The translations under genes were made by a program, and so were the position numbers. A DNA stretch of 64,000 nucleotides, taken from Desulfovibrio sp. 86 (lineage in GTDB: Bacteria > Desulfobacterota > Desulfovibrionia > Desulfovibrionales > Desulfovibrionaceae). The stretch spans positions 806,001-870,000 of the forward strand of contig NZ_LR738849.1 of NCBI RefSeq assembly GCF_902702915.1. Direction: 5' to 3'. Each line of letters opens with the position of its first letter. Positions within the stretch are counted from its first letter, which is position 1. The notes below the pieces were generated by a model. It made no database searches. It worked only from the letters and a program-made list of their open reading frames with translations, and was not told the DNA's origin. Of the stretch, positions 28,628 through 37,181 are shown piece by piece.

Positions 28628-29191
28628 CTAGAAGGAATTGACGCGGTGAACGGCCTCGAAAATATCCCGGTGCTGCACGCTCACGCGCAAATCGCGGCTC
28701 TGTCCCTCGCAGGAGAGTTCGCGGCGCAGACGGCCGAGATCCACGGAGTCGGGAACCATGACCTCAAAAACAAACAGGGCGCGGTTGGCCCCGCCTTCGC
28801 CCAGAATGGCCTTGAGGCTTTCAATGTTCACGTCATGACGGGCGAACACGCGGCTCATGGCCGCGATGAGGCCGGGTTTGTCCGGGCCGTCGGCAGTGAC
28901 CACAAAGGGTTCACAGTGCAGGTCCTGCCCCCACTGCCCCTTGATGGCGGGGCGCACCAGCACCGACAGGTCAACCTTGGCCTCGGCCAGGCTGGCGCTG
29001 AGATTCTGGCGCAGACTCTCGGCATCTGTTCCGTCAGGAGCCGCCACCACAAATATGGCGGCAAACTCCCCAGAAAGTATGGTCTGGGTCACTTCTTCGA
29101 TATTGCAGCCGTTTTCTTCAAGAATACGACTGACAGCGGCCACAACGCCGGGGCAGTCGCGCCCCAGAAATGAGGCAGTATACTTGTGCAT
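28628..29191 (-). CDS. Double-ACT-domain regulatory protein (GcvR/UPF0237-like)
   Basis: This 187-residue protein has two ACT domains, residues 1-80 (YTASFLGRDCPGVVAAVSRIL with NIEEVTQTIL) and about 95-175 (VVTADGPDKPGLIAAMSRVF with VNIESLKAIL). The DxPG motif needed for ligand binding is present in both (RDCPG, DKPG). Relatives such as GcvR bind glycine; the ligand here is unknown. It is the upstream partner of the UPF0210 gene, 228 bp apart on the same strand. ATG 29191 follows AGGATTACCTC. Confidence 0.85.
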   Translation of the reverse strand: MHKYTASFLGRDCPGVVAAVSRILEENGCNIEEVTQTILSGEFAAIFVVAAPDGTDAESLRQNLSASLAEAKVDLSVLVRPAIKGQWGQDLHCEPFVVTADGPDKPGLIAAMSRVFARHDVNIESLKAILGEGGANRALFVFEVMVPDSVDLGRLRRELSCEGQSRDLRVSVQHRDIFEAVHRVNSF

Positions 29192-29399
29192 GAGGTAATC
29201 CTTGCGGAAATGTACCGCTGGCGGGGCCGTTGCGGATGTTGTCTTGGAAAGCATTGCTATATACGCAACCAACGCGAACTTCAAGGGGCAACAGGCCCCA
29301 CGGGCGGCTGAAAAGCATTGGACACGCCGTCCTTGACGCCTTTCTGTGAATGGCATACCCTAACAATCCTTTAAGACTAGGCATCTCAGGAGTTTCTCA

Positions 29400-30986
29400 G
29401 TGGAAAATCGGGAAAAGAAGAATAAAAAGCCTACCATCAAATTAGGCACCAAGTCGCAGCACGCGGGCTATTTCATGCCCATGCTGGAAAGCTTCGCCAG
29501 CCGCGAAGGACTTAACGAAGTCGTAAAAAACCGCGTGGTTAAATCCTGCGATCTGCTGGATGCGGGCGTGCCCCTCTTTCCCAATGATTTTCGAAAAGAG
29601 CACTCCATCTCCTGGGTACTGGACAAATTTGGCGACCTGGAAGGCGAAGCCCTCGAAAGCCAGGAAGACGTCGTCGCCATTGCCGGGCGCATTGTTTCTT
29701 TGCGCTCCTTCGGCAAGGTGGCCTTCTTCCATATAATGGATCAGACGGGCCGCGTGCAGTGCTACGCAACGCGCGAACACCTTGACGAAGCGACGCACAA
29801 TCTGGTGAAAAAGCTGGATATTGGCGACATTGTCGGTGTTTCCGGGCACCTCTTCCGCACCAAAACGGGCGAACTGACCATCGCCTGTCGCAAAATAAAG
29901 CTCATCACGCGCTCCCTGCGTCCCCTGCCCGAGAAATATCACGGGCTCAAGGATATGGAAACGCGCTACCGCCAGCGCTATGTGGATCTTATCGTCACGC
30001 CGCGCGCCCGCGAGATATTCTTCAAGCGCAGCCTTATCGTGCGCGAGTTCCGCCGCTTTATGGAAGACCGGGGCTTTATGGAAGTGGAAACGCCCATGAT
30101 GCAGCCCCTGGCTGGCGGCGCGACCGCACGCCCCTTCAAGACGCACCACAACGCGCTGGATATCGGCCTCTTCATGCGCATCGCGCCGGAGCTGTATCTC
30201 AAGCGCTTGCTGGTGGGCGGCTTTGAAAAAGTTTTTGAGCTCAACCGCAACTTCCGTAATGAAGGCATCGACACGCGGCACAACCCCGAATTCACCATGT
30301 GTGAATTTTACTGGGCCTACGCCACGTTTGAAAACCTCATGGATCTGACCGAAGAGCTTTTTGCCCATCTGGCCCAATGCGCGTGCGGCACAACCGTGGT
30401 GCCTTATCAGGGCGATATGATCGACCTCACGCCCGGCAAGTGGACGCGCATGAGCTTCTACGATTCGCTCACCGTCATTGGCGGACACAAGCCGGAGTTC
30501 TACAACGATTACACTCAGGTGCAAAATTACATCCGGCAGAAGGGCGAAAAGGCCGCTGACAGCGAAAGCCTGCAAAAGCTGCATGCCAAGCTTTTTGACC
30601 TTGACGTTGAAGGCAAGCTGATCCAGCCGCACTTCATCTACCATTATCCCACGGAAATCTCGCCGCTGTCGCGTCGTAACGACAAAAACCCCGGTCTCAC
30701 CGACCGTTTTGAGCTTTTCATCACCGGTCGCGAGCTTTCCAACGCCTTTTCCGAGCTCAACGATCCCGTGGACCAGCGCCTGCGCTTCGAAGAGCAGGTG
30801 CGTGAAAAGGAAGCCGGAGACGACGAGGCCCACAGCATGGACGAAGACTATCTGCGCGCCCTTGAATACGGCATGCCCCCGGCTGCCGGACAGGGTGTGG
30901 GCATTGACCGACTGGTCATGCTGCTGACGGATTCGGCCTCCATCCGCGAGGTCATCCTCTTCCCCCTGCTGCGCCCCGAGATTTAA
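29400..30986 (+). CDS. lysS: Lysine--tRNA ligase, class II
   Basis: This 528-residue enzyme charges tRNA-Lys. It has an N-terminal OB-fold anticodon-binding domain (about 55-165), then the class II core: motif 2 around FEKVFELNRNFRNEGIDTRH, TMCEFYWAYA, and motif 3 PPAAGQGVGIDRLVMLLTDS. The start is a GTG at 29400 with AGGAG eight bases before it. The first 20 residues are basic (ENREKKNKKPTIKLG), a small extension. The stop TAA overlaps the first bases of a family A repeat. It is alone in its transcription unit. Confidence 0.95.
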   Translation: MENREKKNKKPTIKLGTKSQHAGYFMPMLESFASREGLNEVVKNRVVKSCDLLDAGVPLFPNDFRKEHSISWVLDKFGDLEGEALESQEDVVAIAGRIVSLRSFGKVAFFHIMDQTGRVQCYATREHLDEATHNLVKKLDIGDIVGVSGHLFRTKTGELTIACRKIKLITRSLRPLPEKYHGLKDMETRYRQRYVDLIVTPRAREIFFKRSLIVREFRRFMEDRGFMEVETPMMQPLAGGATARPFKTHHNALDIGLFMRIAPELYLKRLLVGGFEKVFELNRNFRNEGIDTRHNPEFTMCEFYWAYATFENLMDLTEELFAHLAQCACGTTVVPYQGDMIDLTPGKWTRMSFYDSLTVIGGHKPEFYNDYTQVQNYIRQKGEKAADSESLQKLHAKLFDLDVEGKLIQPHFIYHYPTEISPLSRRNDKNPGLTDRFELFITGRELSNAFSELNDPVDQRLRFEEQVREKEAGDDEAHSMDEDYLRALEYGMPPAAGQGVGIDRLVMLLTDSASIREVILFPLLRPEI

Positions 30987-31140
30987 GGAAGCACTGATTA
31001 AAGAGCCTCTTGGAAACGCGCAGTTGTTTCGTTTGGCAAGGCGCGATCTTTTTTTGAAGCAGGAGTGGACTCTTCCGTCCTCGACTGTTTCAAAAAAAGT
31101 GAAGCAACGCCGCCAAACGAAATAAATCAGCGTTTCCTTA
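30985..31140 (+). repeat. Dispersed repeat family A, copy 5 (starts at the lysS stop)
   Basis: It starts AAGGAAGCACTGATTAAAGA within the lysS TAA and ends CAGCGTTTCCTTA. TTAA occurs at the left and right edges. The sequence is close to that of copies 4 and 6. Confidence 0.92.
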
Positions 31141-31174
31141 ATTTCCGAGTCCACCTCCAAGACTTTTCCAATTC

Positions 31175-31206
31175 AAGAGGGCCGTTCCATTGGGAACGGC
31201 CCTCTT
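31175..31206 (-). terminator. Terminator at the end of the nap operon
   Basis: AAGAGGGCCGTTCC and GGAACGGCCCTCTT form a perfect 14-base stem with loop ATTG, 45 bases past the napH stop. Confidence 0.8.
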
Positions 31207-31250
31207 CACGTGGTGGGCACGCATTTGGGGCACGTGCAGTAAAAATACGC

Positions 31251-32120
31251 TCACTCTTCGGGCCGCTTGGGCTGCCGGTGAAAAACCCTCCATCCCAGCG
31301 CACCGCCCCGGCTTTCACAGGCCCGCAGGCACTCGCCACAAACGGTGCAGTCCCGCCGCTCCGGCCCGTCCAAGCGTCTGGGATTGAGTTGCAGCGGGCA
31401 GGCGGCCCTGCACGGCACTTCCCCCCGGCAACTGCACTGCGCGGCCGTCCAGTCAATGCGCAGCCCCGGCGCTTTTGCGGGCAGGCAACGGGCCGCCGCT
31501 CCAAGCAGCACGGACTGCGGGCACACATACCGACACCACAGCCGCTTGCCGCTTATGGCTTCCAGCACCAGCGCCGCTGCGGGCAAAGCCAGCGCCGACA
31601 GCAGAAACACCGCTCCCGCGCCCTGCCATACCAGCACGGGAACCAGAGAAAGTTCACCGGGCATGCCCAGTATGTTGAGGACAGGATATTCCAGCAAAAT
31701 GGCCAGAGACAGGCCCGCCATGAGTATAAAGCCCTTGGCGGCAAAGGCTATGGCATGCTGCGTGGAGGCAGTATCACGCCTTGCCACGGCCTTGGCCCGG
31801 ATCCTCCGCCCGGCCATGTTGTACAGCAGTTCGGACAAAAAACCGTAGGGACACACCCAGGAGCAGAATACCCGCCCCAAAAGCAGGGCCAGAATCAGGG
31901 AACAGACCGCCCCCCACAGCAGGGCTCCGGCGGTCATCATTCCCTCAGCCGCCACTTGCAGGGCGGCCACGGGATCGGCAAAGGGAAGTCCGAAAAAATG
32001 CAGGGAAAACAGGCTGCCCCTGATCTGCCCAAGCCCCGCCCCATTGATCCAGGGCAACATGCAGAACACCACAAGAACAGACAACTGGGCGCACCGACGC
32101 GCCAGAGTGTACCTCTTCAT
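31251..32120 (-). CDS. napH: Membrane quinol dehydrogenase subunit NapH
   Basis: This 289-residue polyferredoxin-type membrane protein has about four membrane segments. Two conserved C-X3-C-P motifs are in FCSWVCPYG and WCRYVCPQS. Cysteine-rich stretches CSCRGEVPCRAACP and CTVCGECLRACE near the C-terminus fit two [4Fe-4S] clusters. With NapG it takes electrons from quinol to the periplasmic Nap enzyme. ATG 32120 overlaps the napG stop (ATGA). It is the last gene of napCMADGH. I note the operon lacks napB. Confidence 0.9.
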   Translation of the reverse strand: MKRYTLARRCAQLSVLVVFCMLPWINGAGLGQIRGSLFSLHFFGLPFADPVAALQVAAEGMMTAGALLWGAVCSLILALLLGRVFCSWVCPYGFLSELLYNMAGRRIRAKAVARRDTASTQHAIAFAAKGFILMAGLSLAILLEYPVLNILGMPGELSLVPVLVWQGAGAVFLLSALALPAAALVLEAISGKRLWCRYVCPQSVLLGAAARCLPAKAPGLRIDWTAAQCSCRGEVPCRAACPLQLNPRRLDGPERRDCTVCGECLRACESRGGALGWRVFHRQPKRPEE

Positions 32121-32641
32121 ACGCCGCCCCCTGGAGCGTCCAGCGTCGGCACGGCGGAAAGGGGCCTGCGGCGGGAAGATGCGGGCCACACCTCCACCGC
32201 CTGCACGGGGCACACGTATTCGCAGATGCCGCAGCCGACGCAGGCCCTGGTTATGGCCGGCGTCACCCCTCCCGAAAGAACCACCGCCGAACCGCGCAGG
32301 GGGCAGCGGTCATAGCAGGTCATGCACATGACGCCATTGGTATAGTTATGGCACCGGTCTTTCAGTATGTAGGCCCGCCCCATTCCGGCGTGCGCCATGT
32401 CCGTGACGGCGGCGTTGAGCGCGCCGGAAGGGCAGACAGGCGGGCACTTCATGCAAAGGTAACAGGGCGTTTCGCGCGGCACGACGCGCGGCGTCCGGCG
32501 GGATGGCCCGAAGCCGCCCATAAGCTCCAGACTCTTGTGCGGGCATACGGTCACACATTGCCCGCAGCGCACGCACTGGCGCAAAAAATCTTCTTCCGCC
32601 GCCGCGCCGGGCGGTCGCAGCGGCGGAAGAAGCAGGCTCAT
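32117..32641 (-). CDS. napG: Ferredoxin-type subunit NapG
   Basis: This 174-residue protein carries four [4Fe-4S] cluster motifs: CVRCGQCVTVCP, CYLCMKCPPVCP, CMTCYDRCP and CVGCGICEYVCP. There is no obvious twin-arginine signal at its N-terminus (MSLLLPPLRPPG), unlike enteric NapG, so its location is uncertain, or it is carried by a partner. It overlaps napD by four bases upstream and napH by four bases downstream, so translation is coupled. Confidence 0.88.
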   Translation of the reverse strand: MSLLLPPLRPPGAAAEEDFLRQCVRCGQCVTVCPHKSLELMGGFGPSRRTPRVVPRETPCYLCMKCPPVCPSGALNAAVTDMAHAGMGRAYILKDRCHNYTNGVMCMTCYDRCPLRGSAVVLSGGVTPAITRACVGCGICEYVCPVQAVEVWPASSRRRPLSAVPTLDAPGGGV

Positions 32642-32967
32642 TGGAGCCCTCCCTCACCTACGCCTTCCACCACCGGCCACGGCCCATGCCCTTTGGGCCG
32701 ATGCGGCGGGCAAGGCATGTGCCCGGTGCTGTCCAGATCATCCTCATAGTTGATAAAAGCCACGTCGAGGGCCAACACATGGGGGAGGCCGTTCACGTAT
32801 TCCAGATATCCCTGCAGCGTCCGGGACGGGCTTTCCAGCACAACGGCCAGCTTGTCCGCATCCGGCACTTCCTGCACTTCCAGCACGCCCCTGGTGGCCC
32901 GCAACTCGCTGCACAGCGGCAGCAAATGTTCACGCAGGCAACTGACCACAATACCCGCTATAGCCAT
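32638..32967 (-). CDS. napD: NapA-specific chaperone NapD
   Basis: This 109-residue cytoplasmic chaperone binds the NapA twin-arginine signal peptide. MAIAGIVVSCLREHLLPLC and the PDADKLAVVLESPS and VLALDVAFINYEDDLD blocks match the NapD family. The tail (about 85-109) is Pro- and Gly-rich. ATG 32967 starts eight bases after the napA stop, and the stop overlaps napG. Confidence 0.9.
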   Translation of the reverse strand: MAIAGIVVSCLREHLLPLCSELRATRGVLEVQEVPDADKLAVVLESPSRTLQGYLEYVNGLPHVLALDVAFINYEDDLDSTGHMPCPPHRPKGHGPWPVVEGVGEGGLQ

Positions 32968-32975
32968 ACGGCCCC

Positions 32976-35243
32976 CTATGCCTTGCGAATGCGCGCGGCG
33001 CATATCTTGTATTCGGGCTCGCGCGATGCCGGGTCGGTGGCATCGAGAAAGAGCTTGTTCACCAGTTTCTTGGGGTCAAAAAACGGTACCGCCACAAGTC
33101 CGGGCCGACAGACGTCGCTGACCCGCGCGGGCAGCTCCATGGCGTCACGCCGCGTTTCCAAAATGACGTTATCTCCGTGCTTGATGCCAGAATTTGCCGC
33201 ATCTTCCTCATTTATTTCCACAAAAGCAGACGGATTGGCCTTTTGCAGTTCCGGCACCTTTCCCGTCATGGTGGCGGTATGCCAGTGGTCAATGACGCGC
33301 ATGGACGTCAGGTACAGAGGATAGTCGGCATCCGGCTCCTCTGCCGCGCCCTTGGCCGGGCGCATCCAGATCACGGCCTTGCCGTCGGGCTTGCCGTAAA
33401 AGAAAAACCGGTCCGGGTGGTCTGCCGGAACGAAGGGGTCCTGCCCGCGCACATAGCGCAGGAATGTTCCGGGGTGATCCTCGCTGGGGCAGGGCCAGAT
33501 CAGGCCGGACTCCTTACGCAGGCGAGCCCGTGTCATGCCGGAAAAATCATAGGTGGTGCCCTTGGAGACCATGCGCCACTCGTTCCAGACGTCCTCTGCG
33601 TTGTTGAAGTTCACAAGCTTGGGGTCCACGCCCGCGCGCTTGGCGAATTCCACCAGGGTGTTGACCGTGGGGCGGCACTGGGCCGGAGGCTCCACGGCCT
33701 TTTCAATGAGCGAATAGCGGCGCTCGCCGCAGCCGTACACGCCGTCGCGCTCGCACCAGAAAGCCGGGGCAAGTACGAGGTCGGCATATTCCAGCGTGAC
33801 CGCGTCGGGAAAGGCCTCAATGCAGACGATGAAGGATTCGGGGTTGGACATGGCCTTGTGCACCTTGTTCAGGTTGGGCAAGGTGTGGGCCGGGTTTGTC
33901 TCGCAGATGATCATGCACTTGACGTCGCCCCTGCCAAGGGCCTCGAACAGGGCCACCGTGTGATAGCCCGGTTCGGGCGCGATGCGCCCCTCGGGCAGGC
34001 CCCACAGTTTTTCCATTTCAGCCCGGTGCTTGGGATTGGGGATGGCCCGCCCGGCGGGCAGCAGATGCGAAAGCGCGCCGCCGTCGCGGACGCCGCCGCA
34101 GGCGTTGGGCTGCCCTGTGAGCGAAAACGACGTGGCCCCGGGGCGGCATATCTGCCCGGTGAGCAGGTGCAGGTTATGGATGAGGTTGTTGGCAAAAACG
34201 CCCTGCACACGCTGGTTGATGCCCATGCACCAAAGGCTCATGGTGGCTGAGGATTCGGCAAAGGCGCGGGCGGCCCCGTAAATCTGCTCAACCGGCACGC
34301 GGCATATTTCGGCCACCTTCTCCGGCCGGTAGTTTTCAAGAAAAGCCTTGTAGCCTTCAAAATCCGAAGGCTTGCCCTCGGCGTCCATAAAGGTGACGTA
34401 GCGCTGCCAGAAGCGTGGGCTGTCCAGCTCCTCATTGATGATGACCCAGGCCATGCTGTGCATGAAGGCCAGATCCGTGCCCGGGCGAAAAGCGATGTGC
34501 ATGTCCGCTATGCGCGAGGTATTGGTACGGCGCGGATCAGCCACAATGATCTTCACGCCCGGCTCCACCTGCTTGCGGCGGGCCAAGCGTCGGAAAAGCA
34601 CCGGGTGCGCCTCGGACGTGTTGGAACCGATGATGAAAAAACAGGTGGCCTGGTCCATGTCGGCATAGGTGCCCATGGGCTCATCCTTGCCGAAGGTGGT
34701 CACATAGCCGCCAACGGCCGAGGCCATGCACAGGCGTGGGTTGCCGTCCACATTGTTGGTGCCGAACCCGCCCTTGAATATCTTGTTGGCCACATAGCTT
34801 TCTTCCGTGAGGCACTGGCCGGAGCCGTACCAGGCCACGGAATTGGGTCCGTAAGTGTCTATGCTGTGCCGGAACTTTGCGGCCATGAGATCAAGGGCCT
34901 CGTCCCAGCTCACGGGTTCGAGCTTGCCGCCCTTCTGGCGGCGCAGCATGGGCTGCGTGACCCTTTCCTTGGAATTGAGCACGGGGATGAGCAGCGAGCC
35001 CTTGAGGCACAAAAGGCCCGCGTTATGGTTGTTGGGGTCGCCCTGAATGGCCACGGCCTTGCCGTCCCTGACGCCCACAAGAACCCCGCAGCCCGTGCCG
35101 CAATACCGGCACACGCCCTTGACCCATTTTTCGGGCTTGTTGTCGGCCGCATGGGCCAATGTGGTCAGTCCCGTGCCCGAAGCCGCGGCCATGGCCGCTG
35201 ACATGGCAAAATATTTCAAAAAATCACGACGTGAAGTACTCAT
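32976..35243 (-). CDS. napA: Periplasmic nitrate reductase catalytic subunit NapA
   Basis: This 755-residue Mo-bis-MGD enzyme reduces nitrate to nitrite in the periplasm. The twin-arginine signal is SRRDFLK at residues 4-10, cut near residue 31. The [4Fe-4S] ligands are Cys44, Cys47, Cys51 and Cys78 (C-X2-C-X3-C-X26-C). The molybdenum ligand is Cys171, which is Cys140 when counted from residue 32, as recalled for the D. desulfuricans enzyme. The gene follows napM after 157 bp. I start at ATG 35243; the in-frame extension to 35291 precedes the signal and has no support. NapA here is monomeric in the known homologue. Confidence 0.95.
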   Translation of the reverse strand: MSTSRRDFLKYFAMSAAMAAASGTGLTTLAHAADNKPEKWVKGVCRYCGTGCGVLVGVRDGKAVAIQGDPNNHNAGLLCLKGSLLIPVLNSKERVTQPMLRRQKGGKLEPVSWDEALDLMAAKFRHSIDTYGPNSVAWYGSGQCLTEESYVANKIFKGGFGTNNVDGNPRLCMASAVGGYVTTFGKDEPMGTYADMDQATCFFIIGSNTSEAHPVLFRRLARRKQVEPGVKIIVADPRRTNTSRIADMHIAFRPGTDLAFMHSMAWVIINEELDSPRFWQRYVTFMDAEGKPSDFEGYKAFLENYRPEKVAEICRVPVEQIYGAARAFAESSATMSLWCMGINQRVQGVFANNLIHNLHLLTGQICRPGATSFSLTGQPNACGGVRDGGALSHLLPAGRAIPNPKHRAEMEKLWGLPEGRIAPEPGYHTVALFEALGRGDVKCMIICETNPAHTLPNLNKVHKAMSNPESFIVCIEAFPDAVTLEYADLVLAPAFWCERDGVYGCGERRYSLIEKAVEPPAQCRPTVNTLVEFAKRAGVDPKLVNFNNAEDVWNEWRMVSKGTTYDFSGMTRARLRKESGLIWPCPSEDHPGTFLRYVRGQDPFVPADHPDRFFFYGKPDGKAVIWMRPAKGAAEEPDADYPLYLTSMRVIDHWHTATMTGKVPELQKANPSAFVEINEEDAANSGIKHGDNVILETRRDAMELPARVSDVCRPGLVAVPFFDPKKLVNKLFLDATDPASREPEYKICAARIRKA

Positions 35244-35400
35244 GTGTTCAACCTCGCTATTAAGCTGGCGTAAGGGTCCGTTGCGTCCCAAAGCGCCCTG
35301 CCCTCTTCACGAAGACCGGGCCATGGCTGCCGTCAAGGCTGTGCGCTGAAAGCCGGGGCAACTGCCCCACATCCGCCGCAGTCAGCCTTGCCGGTGTGCA

Positions 35401-35847
35401 TCACAGGTCCGTCTTGTTGGAAGGCATGCGATATTCATAAGCCCGGCCATGCAGAGGGCTCTGATGATAGGGGTGGCAGCTCACGCAGTCGTCACGCTTG
35501 CCGAACTTGGCTTCCATGCGCTGTATGGAAAGCGAGTGGCAGCGCGCGCACACCTCGACGCCGGGTTTGCGCGCAAAGGGTATGGCCCCCTTCCCGTCGG
35601 GCATGCCGTGGCAGGTCTGGCAACGCACCAGGGTGACGCCGTGCTTGCTCTCATACCACTCCTGGGCCAGACGCGGCGTGCTCTTGGCATGGCAGCTGTA
35701 GCAGTCGCCCTCCATCTTGGGCGCGGCAAGGTGTTTGGCCGCCTCGCAGCGCTCGGCCGGAAAGGCCCAGGCCATATAGCCGAAATAGCCGCCCGCGAGC
35801 ACCAGCAGGGCCAGCAGGGAACCGATCAGGATCTTACAGGACTTCAT
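35401..35847 (-). CDS. napM: Tetrahaem cytochrome c NapM
   Basis: This 148-residue protein has an N-terminal signal anchor (LIGSLLALLVLAGGYFGYMAW) and four haem motifs: CYSCH, CQTCH, CARCH and CVSCH. NapM is known from the D. desulfuricans operon and is thought to relay electrons to NapA in place of NapB. ATG 35847 overlaps the napC stop by four bases. Confidence 0.9.
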   Translation of the reverse strand: MKSCKILIGSLLALLVLAGGYFGYMAWAFPAERCEAAKHLAAPKMEGDCYSCHAKSTPRLAQEWYESKHGVTLVRCQTCHGMPDGKGAIPFARKPGVEVCARCHSLSIQRMEAKFGKRDDCVSCHPYHQSPLHGRAYEYRMPSNKTDL

Positions 35848-36416
35848 GGCCGGATCTCCTTGATTTTCTGAGCGAACGTGTGGTTGGCGGGTATGCGTTC
35901 GTCAAACACGGGCAGGTGGGCAAGATTGCGGTGACACCCCACACAGCCGCTGCGGGACTGACCGTTCTTGCCCTCATAATTTTCGTGCGCCAGTCTGCCC
36001 TCTTCGGAGACAGGCCCGTCGTTTTTGGCGTTTTTGGTCAGGTTTTGATGACAGGCCCTGCAATTGGCGTCATCGGTGAAGCGGCGGGCCACAGGCTGCA
36101 TGGCCGCCCTGTTCAGGTCATCGCCGCCATCAACGGAATGCACCCACACATCCCTGATGCCCAGCCACGCCTTGGCGCCGAGCATGCGGGCGATGTTGCC
36201 CGAAGGAATGTGGCACTGCCTGCAGCCAATGGCCTGGCCCTGCGCGTCCTTGGCATGTGATGAAAAACGCATCTCTTCCTGATAAACGCGCATTTCATGA
36301 CAGGAAAGGCAAAAGTCCGTACTGGAGGTGTACGCCACTCCGCCGCCAGCCAGAGCCACACATGCCACAAAAATTACGCAGCCTATGATCCAGACGCGCT
36401 TTCGTGGATAGGGCAT
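35844..36416 (-). CDS. napC: Membrane-anchored tetrahaem cytochrome c NapC (NapC/NirT family)
   Basis: This 190-residue quinol oxidase has one N-terminal membrane anchor (VWIIGCVIFVACVALAGGGV) and four C-X2-C-H motifs: CLSCH, CRQCH, CRACH and CVGCH. It draws electrons from menaquinol and passes them to NapM and NapA. It is first in the operon; ATG 36416 follows a GGAGGTTC region. Upstream 36417-37181 holds regulator sites and a family C repeat. Confidence 0.92.
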   Translation of the reverse strand: MPYPRKRVWIIGCVIFVACVALAGGGVAYTSSTDFCLSCHEMRVYQEEMRFSSHAKDAQGQAIGCRQCHIPSGNIARMLGAKAWLGIRDVWVHSVDGGDDLNRAAMQPVARRFTDDANCRACHQNLTKNAKNDGPVSEEGRLAHENYEGKNGQSRSGCVGCHRNLAHLPVFDERIPANHTFAQKIKEIRP

Positions 36417-36544
36417 GGGTTTGAACCTCCATCAAAAGAAAAGAAGAAGAGTTGTAATAAACGCCTTGCAAATCATGAAGTGTGGCACTGCAATACTACC
36501 AAATGCCAACAGAATCTTTGTATTGAAGCCGCTACAGCAAGTCC

Positions 36545-36588
36545 TGTGCCAGATCACAGTTTTCATTTTAACTGTGATTACAGGCACA
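36545..36588. promoter_or_regulatory. Long dyad with a CRP/FNR-type site upstream of nap
   Basis: ATCACAGTT (36553-36561) and AACTGTGAT (36570-36578) are perfect inverted arms, extended by TGTGCC (36545) and GGCACA (36583). Within it, TGTGA-TTACAG-GCACA (36573-36588) matches the CRP/FNR-family pattern TGTGA-N6-TCACA with one change. It lies about 130-170 bp before the napC start. A CRP/FNR-type regulator such as HcpR is a candidate. The remainder of 36417-36544 shows nothing recognisable. Confidence 0.6.
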
Positions 36589-36633
36589 TTTTGAGAAAAA
36601 CATCACACGCCCAAGACTGGCATTCATAGTAAA

Positions 36634-36647
36634 ATGACAATCGTCAT
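36634..36647. promoter_or_regulatory. FNR/DNR-like dyad upstream of nap
   Basis: ATGAC-AATC-GTCAT is a perfect inverted repeat resembling TTGAC-N4-GTCAA sites of FNR/DNR-type regulators, about 220 bp before napC. A third ATGAC half-site follows at 36654. The distance is long, so its role is tentative. Confidence 0.4.
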
Positions 36648-36843
36648 AAAAAAATGACAAACGCCCCCATCCCGTCGTGCCGCACGCGCAACAAAGGGCT
36701 GCGCCCAAACCGTGCGCGCGCCAGCCCGTGCGCAAAAAAACAGGACCGCCACTGCCGCTGCGGACATTGACAATCCCCGGTTTTACAGGCAATGCCTCGT
36801 GAGAAAAAACAGCGTTTTACCCGCCGCCCTCGCGCCGCGCCTG

Positions 36844-37003
36844 GAGCAATGCAACTTTTACATTGCCCTCATGGCGCCCTGGCGGCTGCGAGAACAGACG
36901 TTCGCTACGGAGGCATGGGCGCGGCTTATCTGCGCGGGCAAACGCCGTAGTAAGCGCGCCTTAAACTTTGAGAATGCATATTCTCAAAGGTAATCCGCTC
37001 TGG
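36844..37003. repeat. Diverged copy of repeat family C
   Basis: It contains GAGCAATGCAACTTTTACATTG, CTGGCGGCTGCGAGAACAGA, GCGCGGCTTATCTGCGCGGG, and TTTGAGAATGCATATTCTCAAA, the conserved blocks of family C in order. The final dyad forms a nine-base stem. Downstream (37020-37090) is a short degenerate tract of GAACGAACAAC repeats before lolC. Confidence 0.65.
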
Positions 37004-37181
37004 GCTGACAGCGCCCCGGCCCTGCCGGAACCGCCGCCGGAGCCGCCGCCAGAACGGACTACGGAACGAACAACAGAACGAACAACGCCCGGCAGGATGC
37101 TGCCGGCCGATGCCGCAGAAAGCGTGTCACTGCCCCTTTGCTCTAAAAAATCTCTTGAATATCCCGCCAAGCTGGGCCACT

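Noticed and set aside
29442..31160. 572-codon minus-strand frame across lysS and a family A repeat
   Set aside because: It is antisense to lysS with no family features, and its N-terminal part is just the family A repeat translated.
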